From NCBI RefSeq assembly GCF_014642675.1, contig NZ_BMIS01000001.1, positions 186,001-250,000 of the forward strand: DNA of 64,000 bases, written 5' to 3'. The stretch comes from Nesterenkonia cremea (GTDB taxonomy: Bacteria; Actinomycetota; Actinomycetes; Actinomycetales; Micrococcaceae). A program made the position numbers and the translations under genes. The notes below the pieces were generated by a model. The model did no database searches. It was not told the origin of the DNA and was given only the letters and a program-made list of their open reading frames with translations. How positions within the stretch are numbered: position 1 is the first letter of the stretch; every line of letters starts with the position of its first letter. This document shows positions 42,643 to 51,645 of this stretch, one piece after another.

Positions 42643-44196
42643 ATGACGCAGGCACGCATCACCATCGACCGGGACTTCACCGTGGCGGAGGTCCCCCGCA
42701 GGCTCTTCGGCTCTTTCGTGGAGCATATGGGCCGCTGTGTATATTCCGGGATCTACGAGCCGGGTCACCCGGAGGCCGACGCCCGTGGGCTCCGTCAGGA
42801 CGTGCTGAAGCTGGTGCGTGAGATGGGCCCCACTGTGGTCCGCTACCCCGGCGGCAACTTCGTCTCCGGCTATAACTGGGAGGACGGCGTCGGTCCCGTG
42901 GAGGATCGCCCGGTCCGGATCGACGGTGCCTGGCACACCATAGAGACCAACGCCTTCGGTCTCCACGAGTTCGTGGAGTGGTCCAAGGAGGCTGAGGTCG
43001 AGGTGATGGAGGCCATCAACCTGGGCACCCGCGGCGTCGATGAGGCCCGTGCCCTGGTGGAGTACGCCAATCATCCCGGCGGCACCTACTGGTCAGATCT
43101 GCGCCGGAAGAACGGCGCGGCCACCGGCACCCAGCAGGATCCTTTCGGCATCAAGCTGTGGTGCCTGGGCAACGAGCTGGACGGCCCGTGGCAGATCGGT
43201 CATAAGACGGCGGATGAGTATGGCCGTCTGGCCCAGGAGTCGGCCAAGGCCATGAAGCTGGTGGACGACAGCATCGAGCTGGTCGCCGTCGGGTCCTCCA
43301 GCCGTCAGATGCCCACCTTCGGCACCTGGGAGCACACCGTGCTCAGCCATACCTACGAAGAGGTGGACTACATCTCTATGCACGCCTACTACCAGGAGCA
43401 CGACGGCGACGCCGCCTCCTTCCTGGCCGAGGGCGTGGACATGGACGCCTTCATCGACGGTGTGATCGCCACCATCGACGCCGTCAAGGCGGCCGGCAAG
43501 CACAGCAACCAGGTCAACATCTCCTTCGACGAGTGGAACGTCTGGTACCAGCGCGGCCTGGACGGCGAGGACCAGCCGCACAATGTGGCCAAGGCCGGCT
43601 GGCGGGAGGCTCCGCGCGTCATCGAGGACACCTACTCGGTGACCGATGCCGTGGTGGTGGGCAGCCTGCTGCACTCGCTGCTGCGCCACGGAGACCGCGT
43701 GACCATCGCCAACCAGGCCCAGCTGGTCAACGTCATCGCCCCCATCCGCTCGGAGGCCGGCGGCCCGGCATGGCGTCAGGCCTCCTTCTGGCCGTTTGCA
43801 CGGATGTCCGCACTGGCCAAGGGCCAGATCATGCAGCTGGCCGTGGACTCCGGCAAGACCCCCACCGCCAAGTTCGGCGATGTGGATGCCGTGGACGCCA
43901 CCGCCACCTGGGACGAGCAGACGGGTCGGCTGGCGCTCTTCCTGGCCAACCGCAGCATGGAGGAGGGCGCTGAGGTGAGCGTGGACCTGCGCGGACTCAG
44001 CGCCTCCGGCGTGCGCAGCGCCGAGGTGCTGACCATCCCCGAGGGCGGCGACCGGAACAGCGCCAATGTGCTGGACGCTCAGGACACTGTGGGACTGAAG
44101 ACTCTGCAGGAGGTCGGGATCGAGGACGGCGTGCTGCACGTGAAGCTGCCGGCCCTCTCCTGGTCCGTGCTGGAGCTGGACGTGGAGCGCGCCTGA
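42643..44196 (+). CDS. Alpha-L-arabinofuranosidase, GH51 family
   Basis: Releases L-arabinose from side chains of arabinoxylan or arabinan oligosaccharides; cytoplasmic, as no signal is seen. 517 aa from ATG 42643 after GAGGAGA. The (beta/alpha)8 domain has RLFGSFVEHMGRCVYSGIYEPGH, VVRYPGGNFVSGYNWEDGVGP, the acid/base Glu178 in LGNELDGPWQ and the nucleophile Glu297 in SFDEWNVWYQ; a beta-sandwich domain follows. No arabinose isomerase or ribulokinase gene lies in the window, so arabinose itself must be used by genes elsewhere. Confidence 0.93.
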   Translation: MTQARITIDRDFTVAEVPRRLFGSFVEHMGRCVYSGIYEPGHPEADARGLRQDVLKLVREMGPTVVRYPGGNFVSGYNWEDGVGPVEDRPVRIDGAWHTIETNAFGLHEFVEWSKEAEVEVMEAINLGTRGVDEARALVEYANHPGGTYWSDLRRKNGAATGTQQDPFGIKLWCLGNELDGPWQIGHKTADEYGRLAQESAKAMKLVDDSIELVAVGSSSRQMPTFGTWEHTVLSHTYEEVDYISMHAYYQEHDGDAASFLAEGVDMDAFIDGVIATIDAVKAAGKHSNQVNISFDEWNVWYQRGLDGEDQPHNVAKAGWREAPRVIEDTYSVTDAVVVGSLLHSLLRHGDRVTIANQAQLVNVIAPIRSEAGGPAWRQASFWPFARMSALAKGQIMQLAVDSGKTPTAKFGDVDAVDATATWDEQTGRLALFLANRSMEEGAEVSVDLRGLSASGVRSAEVLTIPEGGDRNSANVLDAQDTVGLKTLQEVGIEDGVLHVKLPALSWSVLELDVERA

Positions 44197-44242
44197 TGTC
44201 CTGAGGCGGCTGCCGCTGCTGCCGGCGTCGGGCGTTGTGGCT

Positions 44243-44309
44243 GATCACCCCGGGTTCTGACTGAAAACTGCTCTTGAGGTGCTGTTTTCAGGAGGAGCCC
44301 GGGGTGATC
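44243..44309. repeat. Long palindrome B1 (67 nt)
   Basis: Outer arms GATCACCCCGGG and CCCGGGGTGATC are perfect complements; the inner arms CTGAAAAC and GTTTTCAG are too. Same length and terminal design as B2 and B3. It lies between the convergent GH51 and lyxose isomerase genes and could serve as a terminator there. Confidence 0.8.
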
Positions 44310-44342
44310 TGGGTGTGGGCGCGCGAACGGCCGGGCGCGCAG

Positions 44343-45014
44343 TCAGCGCAGGACGTCGTCGTACTCGCTGACCAGCAGGTGCCGGGCCTCAGCGTCCTCT
44401 TCGATCTCGGAGAAGCGGGGGAGGTCCTCGGCGAAGACGTTGTCCTCGCCGTCGTCGTTGACCCCGGAGACCTCGCCGGCCAGCACAGGCGCCTCCTCGG
44501 CCCAGAAGCGGTGGAAGACGCCTGTGGGCAGCTGGATGCTCTGACCCGGATGCAGCCGGATGCGCTCGCCGGAGGTGACGATCCCGGAGATGCCGTCCAC
44601 CTGCACTGTGGTGTGCGGGGCGGCGTCGTCGAGGGTGTGGATCTCCACCACCAGCTCGCCTCCGCCGCGGTTGATGATGTCCTCGGTCTTATGCCGGTGG
44701 GCGTGCAGCGGCGTCTCCTGCCCGACGCCGGAGAGCATCAGCTTCTCCGCGTAGGTCTGGCCGCGGCCGGCGTCGCGTTCAGCGATGGTGCCGTTGCGGA
44801 TGGTCAGCAGGCAGAGCCCGCGGGAGGCGAAGTCACCTCCGCCGTAGTCGGTGACATCCCAGCCGATGCGCCGGTCGATCAGCTCCTGCGCGGCATCCCG
44901 GCGGTCGATCCAGTCCTGGCGCGACCAGTCGGCCATCGGAGGCAGGACGTAGCCCTGAGCATGGGCCAGGGACTTCAGCTGGGCGATGGCATCTTCGACC
45001 GTCGATCTCTTCAT
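44343..45014 (-). CDS. D-lyxose isomerase
   Basis: Interconverts D-lyxose and D-xylulose; its product joins the xylose route at XylB. 223 aa, one cupin domain: metal ligands in LHAHRHKTEDIINRGGGELVVE and the later His in LPTGVFHRFWAEEAPVLAGEVSG. Length and motifs match the E. coli/Providencia-type D-lyxose isomerases. It is a single-gene unit between palindromes B1 and B2. No dedicated lyxose transporter is adjacent. Confidence 0.85.
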   Translation of the reverse strand: MKRSTVEDAIAQLKSLAHAQGYVLPPMADWSRQDWIDRRDAAQELIDRRIGWDVTDYGGGDFASRGLCLLTIRNGTIAERDAGRGQTYAEKLMLSGVGQETPLHAHRHKTEDIINRGGGELVVEIHTLDDAAPHTTVQVDGISGIVTSGERIRLHPGQSIQLPTGVFHRFWAEEAPVLAGEVSGVNDDGEDNVFAEDLPRFSEIEEDAEARHLLVSEYDDVLR

Positions 45015-45062
45015 AATCCTTCAGCGTGCCATATCTGTGGCGCGCAGCACATGAGTGGCGGG

Positions 45063-45142
45063 GGCGTCCCAGGCAGATCGCACCGGGTTCCTCCCGAAAA
45101 CTGCCTCTCAGAGGCGATCTCCAGGCAGAACGCGGGGCGATC
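45063..45142. repeat. Long palindrome B2 with left extension (80-nt direct repeat)
   Basis: The palindrome proper is 45076-45142 (67 nt), arms GATCGCACCGGG.. and ..CGCGGGGCGATC with an inner GCCTCT-C-AGAGGC. Together with 13 nt to its left (GGCGTCCC..) it is a direct repeat of 46269-46348. It lies between two divergent gene starts, where a terminator would have no obvious purpose. Confidence 0.85.
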
Positions 45143-45161
45143 AGGGCTGGGCACGGCGGGG

Positions 45162-45170
45162 TTATCCACA
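45162..45170 (+). promoter_or_regulatory. DnaA-box-like 9-mer TTATCCACA upstream of the second nuclease-like gene
   Basis: Perfect DnaA-box match 51 nt before the ATG of 45222-46316, between palindrome B2 and the gene. Same relative position as 5036-5044 in the first cassette, but opposite orientation relative to its gene. Confidence 0.5.
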
Positions 45171-45221
45171 GATCGGCGGCCTGCGCCCACGGGGAAGGCC
45201 CGAGCCTGACAGTCTTAGCGG

Positions 45222-46316
45222 ATGGACCTGATCAGGCATGACCCGTCTATGCGGCGTCGCTCGACCACCTGGCTGAGCGCTGCGGTGGCACGCGGCGAGC
45301 TGCTGCGCCTCAGACGGGGCATCTTCGTGGACGCCGCCGCATGGCAGGCGGCCCCTCCGTGGATCAGGCACCGCGCGGAGGTCGCCGCGGCAGGGCTCGC
45401 CGTTCCCCACGCCCTGCTCTGCCGCGAATCCGCCCTGGCGGTCCACGGACTTCCGCTGCTCGAGGTCCCACGTGAGGTGCAGCTGCGCGCCACCTCGCCC
45501 AGCCGCGCCGGACTCAGCCGCGGAAGACCGCTCGGCCCGGCCCACCCCTCGCAGCTCAGCACAGCGAACGCCCCACATCAGCTCCCGACGCCGACGCTCA
45601 CCCGTCCCACACGCCGCCTGCTGCCTCCGGTGCCCCGTCCCCTCACAGCCGCGGAGGCCCGCCAGGAGTACCGCAGCATCAGGCGGACGCGGCAGCACCT
45701 CCCGGTCCCCGGCATCACCGTCGGCGGCCGCCCCGCCGTGGTCGGCGTCGAGCCCCTGTCCTTCGTGCTGACCGACACTGTGCCGCGGCTGAGCCGCGCC
45801 GGCGCCGTCGTCGTGCTGGATGCGGCGCTGGCTCAGCGGCAGACCCACCGGCTCAGCCCGCAGGATGAGCTGGCTCAGGAGGAGTGGCTGTGGTCGCTTC
45901 CGGCGCAGCAGGCCTGGCGCTGGGCGGCGGACTTCGCCGATGGGCGCAGCGAATCACCGGGCGAATCCTGGTCGCGTCTGCAGATCCACGAACTCGGCTT
46001 TGAGGAGCCGCACCTGCAGGTGGAGTTCCAGCTGCCGCAGGAGATCGCGCGGGTGGACTTCGACTGGAAGGGCGTCTTCGGCGAGTTCGACGGACGCGTG
46101 AAATACGACGACGCCGGTGCTCTCTCCGGGCTCAGCGACCAGCAGGTCTACTGGAATGAGAAGCGCCGGGAGGAGCAGATCGAGATGGTCACGGGGAAGC
46201 GGTCGGTCCGATGGGGATGGGAGGACCTGCGGAACCCGTGGATGTTGGAGAAGAAGCTGCTGAACAGAGGCGTCCCACGCAGATCGCACCGGGTTTCTCC
46301 CGAGAACAGCCTCTGA
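45222..46316 (+). CDS. AbiEi/DUF559-like protein with a nuclease-like C-terminus (second cassette)
   Basis: 364 aa, function unknown. The N-terminus is a winged-helix-like start (RRRSTTWLSAAVARGELLRLRRGIFVDAAAW) of the kind called AbiEi antitoxin; the middle has VVGVEPLSFVLTDTVPRL. The C-terminal part resembles a Vsr/DUF559 endonuclease: SPGESWSRLQIHELGFEEPHLQ, ARVDFDWKGVFGEFDGRVKY, EKRREEQI and RWGWEDL, with the acidic residues kept. The last 16 residues (from RGVPRR) are encoded by direct repeat B3, and the stop codon lies in its inner stem. Same context as 3969-4997; no toxin partner gene. Confidence 0.6.
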   Translation: MDLIRHDPSMRRRSTTWLSAAVARGELLRLRRGIFVDAAAWQAAPPWIRHRAEVAAAGLAVPHALLCRESALAVHGLPLLEVPREVQLRATSPSRAGLSRGRPLGPAHPSQLSTANAPHQLPTPTLTRPTRRLLPPVPRPLTAAEARQEYRSIRRTRQHLPVPGITVGGRPAVVGVEPLSFVLTDTVPRLSRAGAVVVLDAALAQRQTHRLSPQDELAQEEWLWSLPAQQAWRWAADFADGRSESPGESWSRLQIHELGFEEPHLQVEFQLPQEIARVDFDWKGVFGEFDGRVKYDDAGALSGLSDQQVYWNEKRREEQIEMVTGKRSVRWGWEDLRNPWMLEKKLLNRGVPRRSHRVSPENSL

Positions 46317-46348
46317 GAGGCGATCTCCAGGAGGAGCCCGGGGCGATC
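46269..46348. repeat. Long palindrome B3 with left extension (80-nt direct repeat)
   Basis: Palindrome 46282-46348 (67 nt): GATCGCACCGGG.. / ..CCCGGGGCGATC with inner GCCTCT-G-AGAGGC. Roughly 85-90% identical by eye to B2 and in the same orientation. It overlaps the 3' end of the nuclease-like gene and faces the xylB end. Confidence 0.85.
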
Positions 46349-46371
46349 CGGCAGAAAGTCAGCGCCCAGCC

Positions 46372-47823
46372 TCAGCGCTCCGCGTGGAGTCCGCGGCGCG
46401 CCGCGTAGGCCTCGTGCACGGCCGGCGTGGGCTCCGCGGTGAAGGTCTGTACGGAACCCGTCCGCCACTGCGGCGGCTGCGCCTCGCCGGAGAGCACCCA
46501 GGCGGCCTGGCGTGCGGCGCCGTCGGCCACGTATTCGCCCGGCTCGGGCACCTGCACCTCGCGGCCCAGCACGGCCGGAGCGATCTGCTGCACGGCGGCC
46601 GAGCGTGCGGCACCGCCGATCAGGCTGATGGACTCCACCGGAACGCCCAGTGAGGTCATCGCCTCCAGTCCGTCGGCCAGTCCGCAGAGCAGCCCCTCCA
46701 CAGCGGCGCGGGCCACATCCTGCGGGTTCATCGAGGCCAGGGACAGCCCCACGAAGGAGCCGGTGGCATGCGGGAGGTTCGGCGTGCGCTCGCCCTCCAG
46801 ATAGGGGATCAGGGTCAGGCCGTCGGCCCCCGGCTCGGCGGCCAGGGCCAGCTGGGCCAGTCCCTCGTGGTCCACGCCCAGCATCCGCGCGGCACCGTCG
46901 AGCACGCGCGAGCCGTTGAGCGTCACCGCCAGCGGCAGGAACTCACCGGTGGCATCGGCGAATCCGGTCACCATGCCGGAGGGATCCTGGATGCCCTTCG
47001 GCGAGACGGCCGAGACCACTCCTGAGGTGCCGATGGAGATCGCCACATCGCCGGTGGACATGCCCAGTCCCAGCGCTGCGGCGGCGTTGTCGCCCGCACC
47101 GGGGCCCAGCACCAGCCCGCCCCAGCGGCGGGAGGCGTCTCCGGTGCCCACCTGCTCGCCCGGCCCCGCCACCTTCGGCAGCACGATCTTCTGCGCCTCC
47201 TCCTCGGAGATGCGCAGCGCCTGGGCCAGCAGGTCATAGCGGTAGGTGTTGCTGTTCGGATCGAAGTAGCCGGTGCCGGAGGCGTCCGAACGGTCGGTGG
47301 CCAGATCCTCCAGCCGCGCAGCCCCGGAGAGCTTCCAGGTCAGCCAGTCATGGGGGAGCGCGACTGCGGCCACGCGGCCTGCGTTCTCCGGCTCGGCATC
47401 GGCCAGCCAGCGCAGCTTGGTGACCGTCAGCGAGGCCACCGGAAGGGTCCCGCTCATCCGCACCCAGGCGGCGTTCCCCGACGCCGGATCCCCGGCATCG
47501 GCGTGCTCAGCGATCAGCGCCACGGCAGCGTCGGCCGAGCGGGTGTCGTTCCACAGCAGCGCGTCTCGGATGACCTCGCCGTCGGCATCGAGCACCACCA
47601 TCCCGTGCTGCTGGCCGCCGATGGAGGCGGCGGAGACATCCGCCAGGCCGCCTGCCTGCTCGATGGCCTCCAACAGGGCGTCCCACCAGTGGCCCGGGGC
47701 CACTTCGGTGCCCTCGGGGTGCTTGGCCGAGCCCTGCCGGAGAAGCTGTCCGGTCTCAGCGTCACGGATGACGACCTTGCAGGACTGGGTGGAGGAGTCG
47801 ATGCCGGCGACGAGTGTGCTCAT
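46372..47823 (-). CDS. xylB: Xylulokinase
   Basis: Phosphorylates D-xylulose to D-xylulose 5-phosphate. 483 aa, FGGY family: [13 protein letters not shown] near the N-terminus, [10 protein letters not shown], the catalytic Asp region [23 protein letters not shown] and the C-terminal [20 protein letters not shown]. It follows xylA by 9 nt with no clear ribosome site, so its translation probably depends on xylA. It receives xylulose from XylA and from lyxose isomerase. Confidence 0.95.
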   Translation of the reverse strand: MSTLVAGIDSSTQSCKVVIRDAETGQLLRQGSAKHPEGTEVAPGHWWDALLEAIEQAGGLADVSAASIGGQQHGMVVLDADGEVIRDALLWNDTRSADAAVALIAEHADAGDPASGNAAWVRMSGTLPVASLTVTKLRWLADAEPENAGRVAAVALPHDWLTWKLSGAARLEDLATDRSDASGTGYFDPNSNTYRYDLLAQALRISEEEAQKIVLPKVAGPGEQVGTGDASRRWGGLVLGPGAGDNAAAALGLGMSTGDVAISIGTSGVVSAVSPKGIQDPSGMVTGFADATGEFLPLAVTLNGSRVLDGAARMLGVDHEGLAQLALAAEPGADGLTLIPYLEGERTPNLPHATGSFVGLSLASMNPQDVARAAVEGLLCGLADGLEAMTSLGVPVESISLIGGAARSAAVQQIAPAVLGREVQVPEPGEYVADGAARQAAWVLSGEAQPPQWRTGSVQTFTAEPTPAVHEAYAARRGLHAER

Positions 47824-47832
47824 ATTCGAAAA

Positions 47833-49011
47833 TTAGCCGATCAGGTGGTTCAGCGCCAGCTGGTTGAGCTTCACGAAGCCGTAGTTGCGCTCCGCCGCCT
47901 TCTCGGCGTCGAACTCCTCGTAGGCGGAGGTGTCGGCCAGGAAGTCGCTGATGGACTCGCCGGTGGCCAGGGTTGGCTTGGCCAGGTCGAAGATGCCGGC
48001 CTGCTCGAAGGCCGCCTGAACCTCCGGGTCCTGGCGGTAGGCCTTGGCCTTATCGGCCAGCTGGGTGACCATCTGGGCGTTGGCCGCCGCGGAGTCCCAG
48101 ATGCCGTCCACATAGTCGGTGCGGGAGGGCTTGTAGTCGAAGTGCAGCCAGCCGTCGTAGGTCGGTCCGCCGTTGGGGAAGCCGTTGACCAGCAGGTCGA
48201 TGGTGAAGAACGCGCTGATCAGGTCGCCGTGGCCGAAGACGAGGTCCTGGTCGTACTTGATGGAGCGCTGGCCGTTGAGGTCGATGTGGAACAGCTTGCC
48301 GGCCCACAGTGCCTGGGCGATGCCGTGGGTGAAGTTCAGGCCGGCCATCTGCTCATGGCCGGTCTCCGGGTTCAGGCCGACGATGTCCTCGTTCTCCAGC
48401 TGAGCGATCAGGCCCAGGGCGTGACCGATGGTCGGCAGGAAGATGTCTCCGCGGGGCTCGTTGGGCTTGGGCTCCAGCGCGATGCGCAGGTCGTAGCCCT
48501 TCTCCTTGATGTAGGCGGCGATGGTGTCGATGCCCTCTGCGTAGCGCTCGTGGGCGGCGTTGAGGTCCTTGGCGTTGTCATATTCGGAGCCCTCGCGGCC
48601 GCCCCACATCACGAAGGTCTCGGCGCCGAACTCGGCGGCGCGGTCCACGTTGCGCAGCAGTTTGCGCAGGCCGAAGCGGCGCACGGAGCGGTCGTTGGAG
48701 GTCAGGCCGCCGTCCTTGAAGACGGGGTGGGCGAAGGTGTTGGTGGTGAGCATCTCCACCTTCAGGCCCACCTGCTCGGCGACCTCCTTGAACGTGGTGA
48801 AGTACTTCTCGCGCTCGGCCTCATCTGCGCCGAAGGGGGCGACGTCGTCGTCGTGGAAGGTGACGCCGGAGGCGCCGGCCTCCTTGAGCTTGGGCAGGTA
48901 CTCCCAGGGTTCGAAGGCAGGGCGCGAGGCCTGGCCGAACTGGTCCTGGGCGGTCCATCCCACGGTCCAGAGGCCGTAGGACAGCTTGTAGTCGGCTGGG
49001 GTGGATGCCAT
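47833..49011 (-). CDS. xylA: Xylose isomerase
   Basis: Converts D-xylose to D-xylulose. 392 aa, class I (short actinobacterial) type. Active-site His in [11 protein letters not shown], metal ligands in [24 protein letters not shown] and [23 protein letters not shown], and DYKPSRT near the end. AGGAGGAAC precedes the ATG. The XylR operator at 49079-49101 lies 68 nt upstream, so it is induced by xylose and leads the xylAB operon. Confidence 0.97.
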   Translation of the reverse strand: MASTPADYKLSYGLWTVGWTAQDQFGQASRPAFEPWEYLPKLKEAGASGVTFHDDDVAPFGADEAEREKYFTTFKEVAEQVGLKVEMLTTNTFAHPVFKDGGLTSNDRSVRRFGLRKLLRNVDRAAEFGAETFVMWGGREGSEYDNAKDLNAAHERYAEGIDTIAAYIKEKGYDLRIALEPKPNEPRGDIFLPTIGHALGLIAQLENEDIVGLNPETGHEQMAGLNFTHGIAQALWAGKLFHIDLNGQRSIKYDQDLVFGHGDLISAFFTIDLLVNGFPNGGPTYDGWLHFDYKPSRTDYVDGIWDSAAANAQMVTQLADKAKAYRQDPEVQAAFEQAGIFDLAKPTLATGESISDFLADTSAYEEFDAEKAAERNYGFVKLNQLALNHLIG

Positions 49012-49078
49012 GGGTTCCTCCTGCTGGAAAGAGAGTGGTCGGGGAGCGCCGGAGGGCAGAGTGTGATCCGGGGCTCAT

Positions 49079-49101
49079 TTTGTTTCTAGATGAAACCTAA
49101 A
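49079..49101 (-). promoter_or_regulatory. XylR operator, site 4, between xylA and its regulator
   Basis: Read on the minus strand: TTTAGG (49101-49096), 11 nt, AACAAA (49084-49079), the same spacing as sites 1-3. It also contains a perfect GTTTC-N5-GAAAC repeat (49082-49096), the core known for ROK-type XylR sites. Its position can control both the xylAB and the regulator promoters. Confidence 0.75.
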
Positions 49102-49126
49102 TCGTCATGAGGATAAGATCAAGTCT

Positions 49127-50542
49127 GTGACCGACATCGCTCCTACTTCAGGCTTCCCCGGCGTCATCTCCGGGCCGCTGGCCCGATTGGGACGCCGCGC
49201 GCAGCGGGGCGTCAATGGTCATCAGCAGGCTCCCGATGCCGACCACTTTCCACCGCAGCGCCGCGAGCGTCCGCCGCACCACCAGGCGCTGCGGCCCGGC
49301 GCCCGGCAGGAGACGCTGCGCGAATCCAACCTCCTGCTCATCACCGATGAGATCTTCTCCGCGGCCGAGCCGCTCTCCCGCGCCGATCTGAGCATCCGCA
49401 CCGGGATGACCCGCTCCACCGTCTCCCGCCTGGTGGACGACCTGCTGGCCGCCGGGATCGTGCGCGAGGGATCGCCCATCGTAGGTGGGACCCGCGGCCG
49501 CCCCGCCGTGCCGCTGCTGCCGGCCCGGCGCACCCTCAGCGGATTGGGCGTGGAGATCAACGTCGAGTTCATGGCCGCCCGCGTGCTGGATCTGACAGGG
49601 GCCGTGCTGGCCGAGGAGATCATCGACGGCGACTTCCGCAGCTCAGACCCCACCGAGGTGCTCCCGCAGGTGGGCGAGATGGCCCGCAGGGTCTCCCGCA
49701 CCGCCCGCGAGGCCGGCTCCACGGTGGTGGGCACTGTGCTGGCCCTGCCCGGCCTGGTCTCCACCGGCGGGGACCATCTGCTGCTGGCCCCCAACCTGGG
49801 TTGGCGGGATCTGGATGCGATCGCCCTGATGACCGGCGCTGGCGTGGGTGAAGACAGCGAGATCCGTCAGGACTTCGGCGGTTTCGTCGCTGTGGCCAAT
49901 GAGGCCAAGCTCGCCGCCCTGTCCATCGCCCAGGAGCTCACCGCCGTGGACCGCGAGGAACAGACCTTCCTCTATGTCTCCGCCCGGCTGGGCGTGGGTG
50001 CGGCCGCGGTGGTGGACGGCGTGGTCGATGCCGGACCGCGCGGCTGGGCCGGGGAGATCGGCCACATCACCGTCCAGCCCGAGGGTCCGCAGTGCGGCTG
50101 CGGCGCCCATGGCTGCCTGGAGGTCTATGCGGGCAAGCGCGCACTGCTGGCCAATGCCGGTCTTCAGCCGCCGGTCTCCGCCCGCACCCTCTCTGAGATG
50201 GCGGAGCAGGACGACGACGCCGGCGCCCAGGTCCGCGCGGCCCTGGACAAGGCCGGCTGGGCGCTGGGCATCGCGCTCTCCGGAGCGCTGAACGTCCTGG
50301 ACATCCGCGATGTGGTCCTCGGCGGCGAGTTCGGCCCGCTGGCCGATCATCTGCGGCCGAGGATCGAGACCGAACTGGGCGACCGAGTCCTGGCCGCCCA
50401 GTGGAGCGGCTTTCGGGTCCGCGAACCCGGCGAATGGGAGCACAACGCGGCTCCGGCCACCACGGGTGGGGCGCTGCGTGCGCTGCGCGCCGTCGTCGAC
50501 GCCCCGCAGTTCTGGGTCCCGGAGGAGGAACCCGCCGAATGA
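49127..50542 (+). CDS. xylR: ROK-family transcriptional regulator, probable xylose repressor
   Basis: 471 aa starting with GTG at 49127; TAAGAT (49114-49119) lies 7 nt before it, so the message is probably leaderless. An unusual basic N-terminal tail of about 60 residues precedes the winged helix (LSRADLSIRTGMTRSTVSRLVDDLLAAGIV, then GGTRGRP). The ROK domain follows, with GWAGEIGHITVQPEG and the zinc motif CGCGAHGCLEVYAG. Divergent from xylA, with four matching operators in the window. Xylose is the expected inducer. Confidence 0.88.
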   Translation: MTDIAPTSGFPGVISGPLARLGRRAQRGVNGHQQAPDADHFPPQRRERPPHHQALRPGARQETLRESNLLLITDEIFSAAEPLSRADLSIRTGMTRSTVSRLVDDLLAAGIVREGSPIVGGTRGRPAVPLLPARRTLSGLGVEINVEFMAARVLDLTGAVLAEEIIDGDFRSSDPTEVLPQVGEMARRVSRTAREAGSTVVGTVLALPGLVSTGGDHLLLAPNLGWRDLDAIALMTGAGVGEDSEIRQDFGGFVAVANEAKLAALSIAQELTAVDREEQTFLYVSARLGVGAAAVVDGVVDAGPRGWAGEIGHITVQPEGPQCGCGAHGCLEVYAGKRALLANAGLQPPVSARTLSEMAEQDDDAGAQVRAALDKAGWALGIALSGALNVLDIRDVVLGGEFGPLADHLRPRIETELGDRVLAAQWSGFRVREPGEWEHNAAPATTGGALRALRAVVDAPQFWVPEEEPAE

Positions 50543-50618
50543 GGCGCAGCTTCAGTCTGTGCCGGTTCAGTCGGCGCGGTGCTCAGCCTGGGTCGGCCGG
50601 GCGCCGGGAGGGTTCGGC

Positions 50619-51521
50619 TCAGTGGCCCTCGAGCACCGACTTCAGCACGTCCACCAGGCCGTCTTCGTAGACGGTTCCGGTGGTCTCATCGGCGGCGGCG
50701 ATGACCTCTTCGACCGCCTGGCCCATGGCCACTCCGCGGGCGGCCCACTGCAGCATCTCGATGTCGTTGCGCCCGTCTCCGGCGGCCACCGTGTCCTGGT
50801 GGTCCGCGCCGATCTTCTGGCGCAGCATCTCCAGAGAGGAGGCCTTGGTGGTTCCGGCGGCGGCGATGTCCAGCCAGGCGGACCAGCCCACGGCGTAGCT
50901 CACGCCCTGCAGGCCGATGCCCTCCACTGCCTCCTGGAACTCCTCGGCGGTGGAATCGAAGGAGTTGACCACCATACGCACCGCGCGGGACTGCTTGAGC
51001 TCCTTGAAGCTCACGCCCTGGGCGGCCAGGCCGAAGGACATGTCCTCGAACCGCTCGGTGGAGAGGAACTCGCCGGCCGAGGTCTCCACGGCGAACTTGG
51101 CGTGGGGCAGGCGTTCGCTGAGCTGTTCCAGGGCCGGCGACGGGTCGAAGACCTGTTGGTCGATCACCTCGTAGTTCTCCGGCAGGGAGGTGTCCACCCG
51201 CACGGTCACGCCGCCGTTGCTGCAGACCACATAGCCGTGCTCGATGCCGAGGGTCTCCACCACCGGCAGCGTGGCCGGCAGAGAGCGGCCGGTGGCCACC
51301 ACCACGGTGTGCCCGTCGGCGACGACGGCGCGGCCGGTCTGCTTCACAGCCTCGGACATGTGCCCGTCGTGGTCCACCAGGGTGCCGTCCACGTCCAGGC
51401 AGACCAGCTTCTTGCCGGACTGATGCATGAAGGAGCCGCCGCGGCCTGCGGCCGGGACGGAGAAGTCGCTGGTGTCGGGGGATGCGGGGGAGGTGTCTGC
51501 AGAGTCCATAATTGTCTTCAT
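50619..51521 (-). CDS. HAD-superfamily phosphatase, Cof type
   Basis: 300 aa; catalytic motif LDVDGTLVDHDG with the Asp nucleophile, VATGRS (motif II), the Cof-type cap in the middle and motif IV VAAGDGRNDIEML. Hydrolyses a phosphorylated metabolite, substrate unknown. The start is uncertain: 51521 and 51509 both lie close to a CATAAT box. In related actinobacteria a Cof-type gene often follows serS, so this one may be the displaced neighbour of the serS at 2572-3861. Confidence 0.85.
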   Translation of the reverse strand: MKTIMDSADTSPASPDTSDFSVPAAGRGGSFMHQSGKKLVCLDVDGTLVDHDGHMSEAVKQTGRAVVADGHTVVVATGRSLPATLPVVETLGIEHGYVVCSNGGVTVRVDTSLPENYEVIDQQVFDPSPALEQLSERLPHAKFAVETSAGEFLSTERFEDMSFGLAAQGVSFKELKQSRAVRMVVNSFDSTAEEFQEAVEGIGLQGVSYAVGWSAWLDIAAAGTTKASSLEMLRQKIGADHQDTVAAGDGRNDIEMLQWAARGVAMGQAVEEVIAAADETTGTVYEDGLVDVLKSVLEGH

Positions 51522-51645
51522 TATGCCCCACAGACCCGCAGAGATCCGCAGTTGTCCGCGTCATAGTGGGCATCTGATCAGCGGCTCAGCTAGTGTGGAG
51601 TGACACGTCATAGGGTTCAGCCCGCGTTGCCCCTGAAGGAGAACC

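Noticed and set aside
45162..45170. DnaA boxes as evidence for a replication origin
   Set aside because: Only single boxes are present at two distant places, with no cluster, no AT-rich unwinding region and no dnaA or dnaN gene.
45063..46348. B repeats as a CRISPR array or insertion-sequence ends
   Set aside because: Copies are about 1.2 kb apart with a gene between, are palindromic direct repeats rather than terminal inverted repeats, and no Cas or DDE transposase gene is present.
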